Source: a virus. From it: DNA of 26,823 nucleotides. The notes under the pieces are model-generated. The model was not told where the DNA came from. It worked only from the letters and a program-made list of their open reading frames with translations, and ran no database searches. Of the stretch, positions 21,979 through 26,823 are shown piece by piece; the stretch's first letter is position 1; every line of letters begins with the position of its first letter. The stretch is taken from IMG/VR virus record IMGVR_UViG_3300013094_000223, positions 1-26,823 of that record; one strand, given 5' to 3'. The translations under genes and the position numbers were made by a program.

Positions 21979-22051
21979 GCCCCAGTAATCCAGTGGTAGA
22001 GATAGTGGACTTAAAATCCATACAGCGTTGGTTCGAATCCAACTTGGGGCA
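21979..22051 (+). tRNA. tRNA with anticodon TAA (Leu, UUA), short variable arm
   Basis: Acceptor GCCCCAG/TTGGGGC (one G-T pair), anticodon stem GTGGA/TCCAT with loop CTTAAAA, T stem GTTGG/CCAAC with loop TTCGAAT, discriminator A; 73 bases. The anticodon TAA reads TTA (Leu). Bacterial Leu tRNAs have a long variable arm, but here only 5 bases (ACAGC) are present. The D stem is also poor (ATCC against GAGA). So this is either an atypical Leu tRNA or a tRNA charged in an unexpected way. Confidence 0.82.
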
Positions 22052-22061
22052 CTAAAAGCAA

Positions 22062-22135
22062 GCCCCTGTAGCTCAGCGGATTAGAGCATATGGTTTCTAC
22101 CCATCAGGTCGGGAGTTCGAATCTCTTCGGGGGCA
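22062..22135 (+). tRNA. tRNA-Arg (anticodon TCT)
   Basis: Acceptor GCCCCTG/CGGGGGC (one T-G pair), D stem GCTC/GAGC, anticodon stem TATGG/CCATC with one T-C mismatch at the outer pair, loop TTTCTAC, T stem GGGAG/CTCTT (two G-T pairs), discriminator A; 74 bases. It reads AGA, the main Arg codon in these AT-rich genes but probably rarer in a higher-GC host. It lies 10 bases after the preceding tRNA and should share its transcript. Confidence 0.88.
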
Positions 22136-22158
22136 CGTGCATTTATTTTAATAACGTG

Positions 22159-22164
22159 TATAAT
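22159..22164 (+). promoter_or_regulatory. -10 box before TTG-start gene
   Basis: TGTATAAT lies 21 bases before the TTG at 22186. The start point would be at about 22171. The leader holds AGGAAG as ribosome site, embedded in a 4-codon mini-frame ATGAGGAAGTGGTAA (22170-22184) whose stop is next to the TTG. No -35 is clear. Confidence 0.42.
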
Positions 22165-22185
22165 AAGATATGAGGAAGTGGTAAA

Positions 22186-22512
22186 TTGGAATATAATCCA
22201 TCTGACGAAGAACATAGGGAAATAATGGAGTACCTTTTATCAGAAGGTGCAGCTATCCTAGAGGGTATAGATGAAGATGGTGAGCCAGTTTATAGATTTG
22301 ACATGGAAATTTTGGAAGAAGTCATGCCAGAGTTATACCAAGTTATGCAAGATGATATGGATCAAGTTTTAATTGATTTATATCAAAAAGGTTTAATTGA
22401 TGTAACTTATGATGAAGAGCTTAATGCTCAAATGACCATATCAGAAGAAGGCAGAATTGCACTTATGCAAGCTGGATTTGATATGGATGATTCAGAAGAT
22501 AATGATTTCTAA
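22186..22512 (+). CDS. Acidic protein with possible winged-helix fold
   Basis: This 108-residue, very acidic protein begins MEYNPSDEEHREIMEYLLSE. Residues about 60-105 (VLIDLYQKGLIDVTY, then AQMTISEEGRIALMQA) look like the recognition helix and wing of a winged-helix domain; similar text occurs in phage proteins near head genes. The TTG start is chosen because AGGAAG precedes it by 7 bases. High net negative charge argues against direct DNA binding. The function is unknown. Confidence 0.52.
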   Translation: MEYNPSDEEHREIMEYLLSEGAAILEGIDEDGEPVYRFDMEILEEVMPELYQVMQDDMDQVLIDLYQKGLIDVTYDEELNAQMTISEEGRIALMQAGFDMDDSEDNDF

Positions 22513-22544
22513 TACAACAATCTAACAAAGGTGGTGATTTAAAT

Positions 22545-22781
22545 ATGGATAACAACCAACAAGGTAAAGAGGGCGGAATTCAACAGCCAACAGTAGCATC
22601 TACAGTTGTAGAGGCAGCAGGCCCAGAAGCTCCCCTAGTTACAGACTCAAAGACTGATCTTGGCGTGAATAACCCAGGAACTGTAAATGTCGCAAGCCCT
22701 TTCACGGGGCGTGATGTTTCAATGACCACTCCACAATATGCTGGAGGAAATATCACGACAACAGAAGTGGGGTCAAAGTAA
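22545..22781 (+). CDS. Low-complexity protein, unknown function
   Basis: This 78-residue protein is rich in Gly, Pro, Thr, Val, Ala and Gln and has no obvious secondary structure. It may be a disordered structural or scaffold-like protein. AAGGTGGTG is a good ribosome site. It ends directly at the ATG of the next gene, which carries a DUF6582-like domain, so a virion or assembly role is plausible. Confidence 0.55.
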   Translation: MDNNQQGKEGGIQQPTVASTVVEAAGPEAPLVTDSKTDLGVNNPGTVNVASPFTGRDVSMTTPQYAGGNITTTEVGSK

Positions 22782-23612
22782 ATGGAACTAGTAATGAAAA
22801 GAGAATTTTCAGATGAAAAGCGTAAGCAATTGGCAGCAGCGGGTCACGCTCTACCAGATGGATCTTTTCCTATTGAAAATATAACTGATTTGCATAATGC
22901 AATTCAGTCTGTAGGTCGTTCTGGTAATTATGCTAAAGCTAAGGCTCACATAATTAATAGAGCAAAAGACCTAGAAGCAACAAACATTCTTCCAGAAGAC
23001 TGGAAGGTTAAAAAATTTATTGATGAAGTTAAAGATGCTTTTGAAAAAGCAATCGGAACAACGTCTTCTGTAAATCAAGAAGCGGATGAAAGATCCGTAG
23101 AAAATTACGTCAGAGAGAGTGCAAATGTAAATACAAAAACACAACCTGGCGATTATACGATTGGAGGTAATTTAATGTCAAATCAAACAACAGAACCAGA
23201 TCCAAAGGGTGATATTGCTGTACAGAAGGATCTTCCTTCTGCAACACGCCCAGATGCTGTAACAACAATTGATCAAGCAACACGTCCAGAGGGCGATGTT
23301 TCAGTATCAGCAGCACCAAATGACGATTCATTAGCTGATGTTTCAACAGGCGGAGCAGGAATTTACAAGTCAGGAATGACTTGCCCAGATTGCGGTGGTG
23401 CAGTAATGCACGAGTGCTGGGGAGATTCTTCAAATGTAAATAAGGCTGCAGCAGCAGATGAAGTTACAGAATCAAATGAAGATGATCAGACTGTAGAAAA
23501 GTCAGAAGATTCAGATAATGATGTTGATGCAGTTTCACATCAGGCACGTGAACAGATGAGCAAGTCTCTAGGTTCACCAATTTGGAAGGGTGCATTCGCA
23601 CCACGTAAGTAA
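22782..23612 (+). CDS. DUF6582-like, head-associated protein with zinc site
   Basis: In this 276-residue protein the N-terminal 65 residues match the DUF6582-like domain found on many phage capsid or scaffold-associated proteins: FSDEKRKQLAAAGHALPDGS, then DLHNAIQSVGRSGNYAKAKA and RAKDLEATNILPEDW. A long acidic, low-complexity middle follows. A CPDCGG...HECW segment at about 201-213 could bind zinc. The C-terminus ends SPIWKGAFAPRK, resembling FWNGSFAPVMG in the protein at 19414. It may be a scaffold, decoration or capsid-associated protein. A strong terminator follows, so it ends a transcription unit. Confidence 0.65.
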   Translation: MELVMKREFSDEKRKQLAAAGHALPDGSFPIENITDLHNAIQSVGRSGNYAKAKAHIINRAKDLEATNILPEDWKVKKFIDEVKDAFEKAIGTTSSVNQEADERSVENYVRESANVNTKTQPGDYTIGGNLMSNQTTEPDPKGDIAVQKDLPSATRPDAVTTIDQATRPEGDVSVSAAPNDDSLADVSTGGAGIYKSGMTCPDCGGAVMHECWGDSSNVNKAAAADEVTESNEDDQTVEKSEDSDNDVDAVSHQAREQMSKSLGSPIWKGAFAPRK

Positions 23613-23615
23613 ATT

Positions 23616-23631
23616 ATATATACGTATATAT
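23616..23631. repeat. 16-bp perfect palindrome
   Basis: ATATATACGTATATAT lies between the stop codon and the terminator hairpin. It may be an operator or simply an AT-rich spacer. Confidence 0.4.
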
Positions 23632-23634
23632 GTG

Positions 23635-23661
23635 CATAAGGACGGTTACCCCGTCCTTATG
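23635..23661 (+). terminator. Strong hairpin terminator
   Basis: CATAAGGACGG pairs perfectly with CCGTCCTTATG around the loop TTACC (11 bp), followed by TATTTAG. The T run is short, so the stem supplies most of the strength. It separates the head-associated genes from the accessory region. Confidence 0.72.
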
Positions 23662-23678
23662 TATTTAGAAAGGTAATA

Positions 23679-24047
23679 ATGAGAGTAATAGTTTTTGGAA
23701 GTAAAGACTGGGAAGATTATAATGATCTTATTCGTCAGCTAACTCTTTTAATTGAAGATAATAAGCATTTTTATCCCGATGACAAAGAATACGTATTTGT
23801 TCATAAAGGGCTTAAAGGTGCAGAAAATATGGTTACAGAGTACATTGGAAAAACAGAAAAATTTTTAAGACAAAAAGGCTATAAAATTAAAGAAGAATTA
23901 GTTAGAGATAAATCTTCTTTTTCTGATGTAACCATGATTGAATCTGATCCAAGTATTGCTTTAGTTTTTGGGGACTCTTCAAGAAATAGGCAATGCTTAA
24001 AGCTTTTGGAAGCAATGGAAGTTCCTTACAGATTCTTCTCAAAATAA
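23679..24047 (+). CDS. SLOG/DUF2493-like protein
   Basis: This 122-residue protein has the features of the SLOG superfamily (DUF2493, YspA-like). MRVIVFGSKDWEDYNDL at the N-terminus matches the GSR(D/N)W motif. VFVHKGLKGAENM in the middle matches the HGGARGAD region, and IALVFGDSSRN corresponds to the later binding site. SLOG proteins bind nucleotides or their derivatives; in phage they may take part in nucleotide sensing or salvage, but no substrate is established. Length is typical. AAAGGT precedes the ATG. Confidence 0.75.
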   Translation: MRVIVFGSKDWEDYNDLIRQLTLLIEDNKHFYPDDKEYVFVHKGLKGAENMVTEYIGKTEKFLRQKGYKIKEELVRDKSSFSDVTMIESDPSIALVFGDSSRNRQCLKLLEAMEVPYRFFSK

Positions 24048-24049
24048 GC

Positions 24050-24078
24050 TTGACATGTCATATATAAGCTGATACAAT
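24050..24078 (+). promoter_or_regulatory. Sigma70-like promoter for groES unit
   Basis: TTGACA (24050-24055), a 17-base spacer and TACAAT (24073-24078). Transcription starts at about 24085, leaving a 22-base leader with AAAGGAA before the TTG start. It probably drives the whole accessory cluster to about 26479. Confidence 0.8.
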
Positions 24079-24106
24079 ATAATATAACTACTAACAAAGG
24101 AAAAAA

Positions 24107-24409
24107 TTGACAAATATTGAGCCACTAGGCGGATTAATCCTAGTAAAAAGAATTGAAAAAGAAGACACATCAACAGCATCAGGCCTTATTTTAACTTCCG
24201 ACACCTTAGACTCGGAGCTTAATCGTGGAACTATTATTAAGGTGGGGCCAGGAGAAAGAGATCAAACTGGAACTACACATTCAATTCCATTAAATGTTGG
24301 TGATGTAGTTATTTATGCTGATGCACACGGAACAGAAGTAACAGATAAAAATCGCAATAAATATGAATTCGTTAACTGGAGAAATTTGTTTGGAGTAGAA
24401 AATGCCTAA
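24107..24409 (+). CDS. groES: GroES-like co-chaperonin
   Basis: This 100-residue protein matches GroES over its length: IEPLGGLILVKRIEKED, TASGLILTSDT, GTIIKVGPGERD, VGDVVIYADAHGTEV, and a C-terminal NLFGV segment. The middle loop after residue 20 would be the mobile loop that binds GroEL. Together with a host GroEL it would replace the host co-chaperonin for folding capsid proteins, as T4 gp31 does. No groEL gene is seen here. The TTG start has AAAGGA before it. Confidence 0.9.
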   Translation: MTNIEPLGGLILVKRIEKEDTSTASGLILTSDTLDSELNRGTIIKVGPGERDQTGTTHSIPLNVGDVVIYADAHGTEVTDKNRNKYEFVNWRNLFGVENA

Positions 24410-24632
24410 GATTTCATTAGATTATGATGCAGCAAATAAGTTTGTAGAAAAAAATAAAGATCAAGGATTTTTTTGGGATGGCTGGACTATTGTAAAATGG
24501 TCTCCAAGTAATAATGGCTATATGCAACCTAATGGTATGTTTAAAAATAATAAATGGGGATATTCTCATCGTTATGAGATGAATACTAAGGGTACATGGG
24601 ATATTAGCGATAAATATGCCAAGTTTATTTAG
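24402..24632 (+). CDS. Trp- and aromatic-rich small protein
   Basis: This 76-residue protein is rich in Trp, Tyr and Asn and may be a small beta domain. I recognise no family. It overlaps groES by 8 bases and the WhiB gene by 17, so the genes are co-expressed. The function is unknown. Confidence 0.5.
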   Translation: MPKISLDYDAANKFVEKNKDQGFFWDGWTIVKWSPSNNGYMQPNGMFKNNKWGYSHRYEMNTKGTWDISDKYAKFI

Positions 24633-24942
24633 CATACTTGGCATTGATGAAGATGATGCACAATGGTATCATCTTGCTGCATGTAATGGAATGACTAAAA
24701 ATTCAGAGTTTGATTGGTTTTATGATCTTTATGAGTCAGATAAAATTGCAGCAGAGCAGGTTGATCAGATATGTATGAACTGTCCCGTAATTAAGGTTTG
24801 TCATGATGAAGGCGTTAGAAATAAAGAAAAGGGTGTTTGGGGTGGAGTTTACATGGATCTAGGTAGACCAGATAAACAACATAACTCTCATAAGACACCA
24901 GAAGTATGGAAACGTTTGAAGAAGCTTCATGGCAAAAATTAA
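24616..24942 (+). CDS. WhiB-family Fe-S transcription regulator
   Basis: This 108-residue protein has the WhiB cysteine set C23...C53-x2-C56-x5-C62, holding a 4Fe-4S cluster. GVWGG at 73-77 follows, and the basic C-terminal helix (KTPEVWKRLKKLHGK) resembles the DNA-contact or AT-hook region. WhiB proteins bind the host sigma factor and change transcription in response to redox or NO; phage copies (for example in mycobacteriophages) can alter host gene expression or block superinfection. The family is essentially limited to Actinobacteria and their phages, which is the best host clue here. It overlaps both neighbours. Confidence 0.92.
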   Translation: MPSLFSILGIDEDDAQWYHLAACNGMTKNSEFDWFYDLYESDKIAAEQVDQICMNCPVIKVCHDEGVRNKEKGVWGGVYMDLGRPDKQHNSHKTPEVWKRLKKLHGKN

Positions 24943-25207
24943 ATATACGGTTGAGATGGCTAAAAAAATACGGGAAATGAAACCTCCCGTTAAAAACTTG
25001 TTGCTTGACGTAAGAGCTAGACCTAACTATCTTGCGTTAACTGTATATGAAAGCAATATCATGGAAATGACAGAATCGCAAAGATTTCAAGTCATGGAAT
25101 ATTTATTGTTAGTCAGAAAATTAATCATGGCATACGGTACACCATGTGAAATAGAAGGGATGAAATATACTGATGAGCAAGAAAGAGCACGAAGAGGAAT
25201 CGTCTGA
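24929..25207 (+). CDS. Small protein, unknown function
   Basis: This 92-residue protein has a positively charged N-terminal helix, then strands (NLLLDVRARPNYLALTVYES) and a helix EMTESQRFQVMEYLLLVRKL. No family recognised. The pattern suggests a compact alpha/beta fold. It overlaps the WhiB gene by 14 bases and the next gene by 35, consistent with a compact accessory operon. Confidence 0.55.
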   Translation: MAKIKYTVEMAKKIREMKPPVKNLLLDVRARPNYLALTVYESNIMEMTESQRFQVMEYLLLVRKLIMAYGTPCEIEGMKYTDEQERARRGIV

Positions 25208-25406
25208 AATAGAAAGAACATTAGAGTATGTTTATATTCCATACGAAAATGTTTATGGAACTATTGTAAGATATGGTGCATGGTCATCTTTAATTGAATA
25301 TTTTGACGGAGGTATTCAATATACTATAGAAGTTGCCAATGAAGACTTTATAGAGGTAGATCAAATAGGTATCGGTTATTTAGAAGAAACGGAAGATAAT
25401 TTATAA
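25173..25406 (+). CDS. Small acidic beta-rich protein, unknown function
   Basis: This 77-residue protein has alternating strands from residue 18 on (VYIPYENVYGTIVRYGAWSS, then IEYFDGGIQYTIEV), consistent with an SH3-like small barrel. Both ends are acidic. No family recognised. It overlaps the upstream gene by 35 bases and shares the TAATG junction with the next. Confidence 0.52.
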   Translation: MSKKEHEEESSEIERTLEYVYIPYENVYGTIVRYGAWSSLIEYFDGGIQYTIEVANEDFIEVDQIGIGYLEETEDNL

Positions 25407-25636
25407 TGCTATGTTTTAGCTGCGGAAAGCAAAAAAATGAACTACAGCCACAAAAATCAGATATACTTGATGGTGTGATGCTATTTATGTGTCAAACTTG
25501 TATTGAAAACAAGTACGAACCTAGGTGGGTTATAATCATGGGTGGAAGACAAAATGGTACTGATTCTGTAAGAGATTACATTGTTAAGCGTCGTTATGTT
25601 GGAAGACCTATTTCTGCGGAGGAACTAATTGCTTAA
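25406..25636 (+). CDS. Zinc-ribbon protein
   Basis: This 76-residue protein has CFSCGK (residues 3-8) and CQTC near residue 30, a two-CxxC zinc ribbon, followed by WVIIMGGRQNG and a basic DYIVKRRYVGRPISAEELI tail. This arrangement recurs in phage small proteins of unknown role. The tail may bind DNA or RNA. It overlaps the thioredoxin gene by 8 bases. Confidence 0.62.
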   Translation: MLCFSCGKQKNELQPQKSDILDGVMLFMCQTCIENKYEPRWVIIMGGRQNGTDSVRDYIVKRRYVGRPISAEELIA

Positions 25637-25931
25637 AATTACTGATGACGTGAATGAATTTAAGTCAGAAGATAAATGTGTAGTTTATTTTACTGCTGAA
25701 TGGTGTGGTCCATGTAAGCAATTGAAGCCACAATATGGTAAAGTATCGGTAACTGATCCAGATACTAACTATTATATGCTTGATGTTGACAAAATCCCTA
25801 CAGATGAGTTATCATATTATGGTATCCAGAGCATCCCGCAAGTTTTTGTAATGAAAAAGGGTGAGATTGCAAAGGTTATTAAGTCTAGAACTGCTGACGG
25901 CATTTTGTTAGAAAAGGATTCGGTGGAATGA
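25629..25931 (+). CDS. trxA: Thioredoxin
   Basis: This 100-residue thioredoxin has the redox motif WCGPC at 25-29 and the cis-proline loop (QSIPQVFV) near residue 70. It reduces disulfides using host thioredoxin reductase. Phages use such proteins to feed ribonucleotide reductase or, as in T7, as a polymerase processivity partner; the polymerase here is DnaE-type, so the latter is not expected. TTG start with GAGGAA upstream. Confidence 0.9.
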   Translation: MLKITDDVNEFKSEDKCVVYFTAEWCGPCKQLKPQYGKVSVTDPDTNYYMLDVDKIPTDELSYYGIQSIPQVFVMKKGEIAKVIKSRTADGILLEKDSVE

Positions 25932-26479
25932 CAACTATTGTTGCGGTTGCAAAAAATGGCAATGTGACTATGGGTGCAGACTCTCAAACTACTGTGGGTT
26001 CTAGACCAATTAGACATCCAAAGATGGAAAAGATCACTAAGAATAATGGTTGGCTAATTGCTGGAAGTGGCGATGCTACTCCATGCGATTTGTTCCAGCA
26101 TCTTTTTGTTCCACCAGTCCCAACAATTAAAGAGAGACATGATCTTCATAAGTTTATGATTACCAAGTTTGTTCCAGCAATGCAGGAATTTTTGGAAGAA
26201 AATAATTATAAACCAGACCCAAATGATAAAGATGCTGGTTTTAATATACTTTTTGCATTTGATGGAGAAATATTTGAAATCGGAAACGATTACACCGTAA
26301 CACTTAATAGCGAGGGTATTTACGGTATTGGAAATGGTTCACAATTCGCTATTGGTGCGTTGTACGCTGGGGCAAGTGTAGAGAAAGCTCTGGAAATTGC
26401 TGCTAACAATGATGTCTATACCTCTGGACCATTTCAGATAGTAAGGCAACAAAAACATATGATTCCTAAGAAACTTTAG
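25928..26479 (+). CDS. Proteasome beta/HslV-like Ntn hydrolase
   Basis: This 183-residue protein begins MTTIVAVAKNGNVTMGADSQ. Removal of Met1 would expose Thr2 as nucleophile. D18 aligns with HslV D17, and K32 in KMEKI is the likely counterpart of HslV K33. Later segments, IYGIGNGSQFAIGALYAGAS and VEKALEIAANNDVYTSG, match the HslV core. Length is normal for HslV (about 175). No HslU, ClpX or proteasomal ATPase is encoded here, so it must use a host partner or act alone. It may process virion proteins or degrade host ones. Joined to thioredoxin by an ATGA overlap. Confidence 0.82.
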   Translation: MTTIVAVAKNGNVTMGADSQTTVGSRPIRHPKMEKITKNNGWLIAGSGDATPCDLFQHLFVPPVPTIKERHDLHKFMITKFVPAMQEFLEENNYKPDPNDKDAGFNILFAFDGEIFEIGNDYTVTLNSEGIYGIGNGSQFAIGALYAGASVEKALEIAANNDVYTSGPFQIVRQQKHMIPKKL

Positions 26480-26495
26480 AGTTTCCTGAATTGCC

Positions 26496-26524
26496 TTGAC
26501 ATAGGCACAAACATAAGATAGAAT
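26496..26524 (+). promoter_or_regulatory. Near-consensus promoter before a secreted-protein gene
   Basis: TTGACA (26496-26501), a 17-base spacer and TAGAAT (26519-26524) are in the gap after the Ntn hydrolase gene. Transcription would start at about 26531, giving a leader of about 60 bases with the palindrome CCTGTACAGG and AAAGG before the ATG. Confidence 0.8.
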
Positions 26525-26589
26525 AGAGTATTCGTGTTGCAATGACACGATATCCTGTACAGGGATAATAACGTATACGAAAGGTATAA

Positions 26590-26823
26590 ATGAAGCTAAA
26601 TAAGAAGATCGCTGTAGCCGTAGTTGGTGCATTGGCGTTTGCAGGTATTACTGCACTCCCGTCACAAGCTGCCCCTACAGTAGCGTACACAACAATGTAC
26701 GACACAACAAATGGTATTCAAGCTGTTAATGGCCTAGCAACTTTGACTGTCCATACTGATACATCAACTGTTGACAACGTAGTTCTAACTGGTGTAGGAA
26801 GTATCCTACAGGTTACTGCTGGT
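26590..26823 (+). CDS. Predicted secreted protein (3' end outside window)
   Basis: The frame stays open to the right edge (78 codons). It starts with a classical signal peptide: MKLNKK, a hydrophobic core of about 15 residues (IAVAVVGALAFAGI), and a likely cleavage site after SQA (residue 27). The mature part is rich in Thr, Val, Ala, Asn and Gly with short alternating strands, suggesting a beta-rich extracellular or surface protein. Wobble positions look less AT-rich than in the neighbours, and the strong promoter suggests high expression. A signal peptide is unusual on a phage protein. Family unknown. Confidence 0.7.
   Translation, partial: MKLNKKIAVAVVGALAFAGITALPSQAAPTVAYTTMYDTTNGIQAVNGLATLTVHTDTSTVDNVVLTGVGSILQVTAG

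Noticed and set aside
23616-23631. AT palindrome as a replication origin
   Set aside because: It is a single short palindrome next to a terminator, without iterons or other origin features.
25629-25931. Thioredoxin as polymerase processivity factor, as in T7
   Set aside because: The polymerase here is DnaE-type and lacks the A-family thioredoxin-binding insertion.
26470-26485. Hairpin GAAACT/AGTTTC at the end of the Ntn hydrolase gene as terminator
   Set aside because: The stem is only 6 bp, AT-rich and without a T run; too weak to call.

Overview
This window looks like part of the genome of a tailed dsDNA phage (Caudoviricetes) that infects an actinobacterium. Phage hallmarks are a small and a large terminase subunit, a dense replication module, and strictly one-directional, end-overlapping genes. 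The actinobacterial link comes from a WhiB-type Fe-S regulator (24616-24942) and a DUF7455-type small protein (about 18469-18711), both families largely confined to Actinobacteria and their phages. The DNA is clearly AT-rich, which would suit an AT-rich aquatic actinobacterium; that habitat is inference. No integrase or repressor is seen, so nothing points to lysogeny. Every convincing gene is on the + strand.

Layout. 1-1990: the end of a calcineurin-like phosphoesterase that runs off the left edge, then small zinc-ribbon, HTH and unknown genes. 1992-12767: replication and recombination, with a DnaB-like helicase, DnaG-like primase, gp32-like ssDNA-binding protein, DnaE/PHP polymerase, RecA, a Cas4-like Fe-S nuclease, a RuvC-like nuclease and several small zinc-binding proteins. 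12764-15498: a sugar-nucleotide island (GT2 glycosyltransferase, nucleotidyltransferase, DUF1599-like protein, FmdB-like zinc ribbon, NAD-dependent sugar epimerase/dehydratase). 15477-17844: terminase small and large subunits. 17880-18944: a small gene, tRNA-Asn, a large structured RNA, the DUF7455 gene, tRNA-Ile(UAU) and a second structured RNA. 18945-23612: HNH endonuclease, two head-assembly-associated proteins, Hsp20, a membrane protein, Dps, and tRNAs for UUA and AGA. 23679-26479: accessory and host-takeover genes (SLOG/DUF2493, GroES, WhiB, thioredoxin, proteasome/HslV-like Ntn hydrolase, small unknowns). 26590-end: the start of a predicted secreted protein behind a near-consensus promoter. 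Portal and major capsid genes are not visible.

Expression signals are unusually readable. At least seven sigma70-like promoters (TTGACA or TAGACA, spacer of 17-18, TATAAT-like) lie at the very ends of upstream genes or in short gaps, one of them a perfect consensus (21890-21918). Four genes have a TATAAT box 5-9 bases before the ATG and no Shine-Dalgarno sequence, so leaderless translation is likely. The most interesting observation is a pair of apparently unrelated structured RNAs (18251-18427 and 18795-18919). Each starts 2-3 bases after a tRNA 3' end and is closed by a long helix; the first can also form an 8-bp loop-to-5'-end pseudoknot. They may be tRNA-coupled phage noncoding RNAs of an undescribed type.
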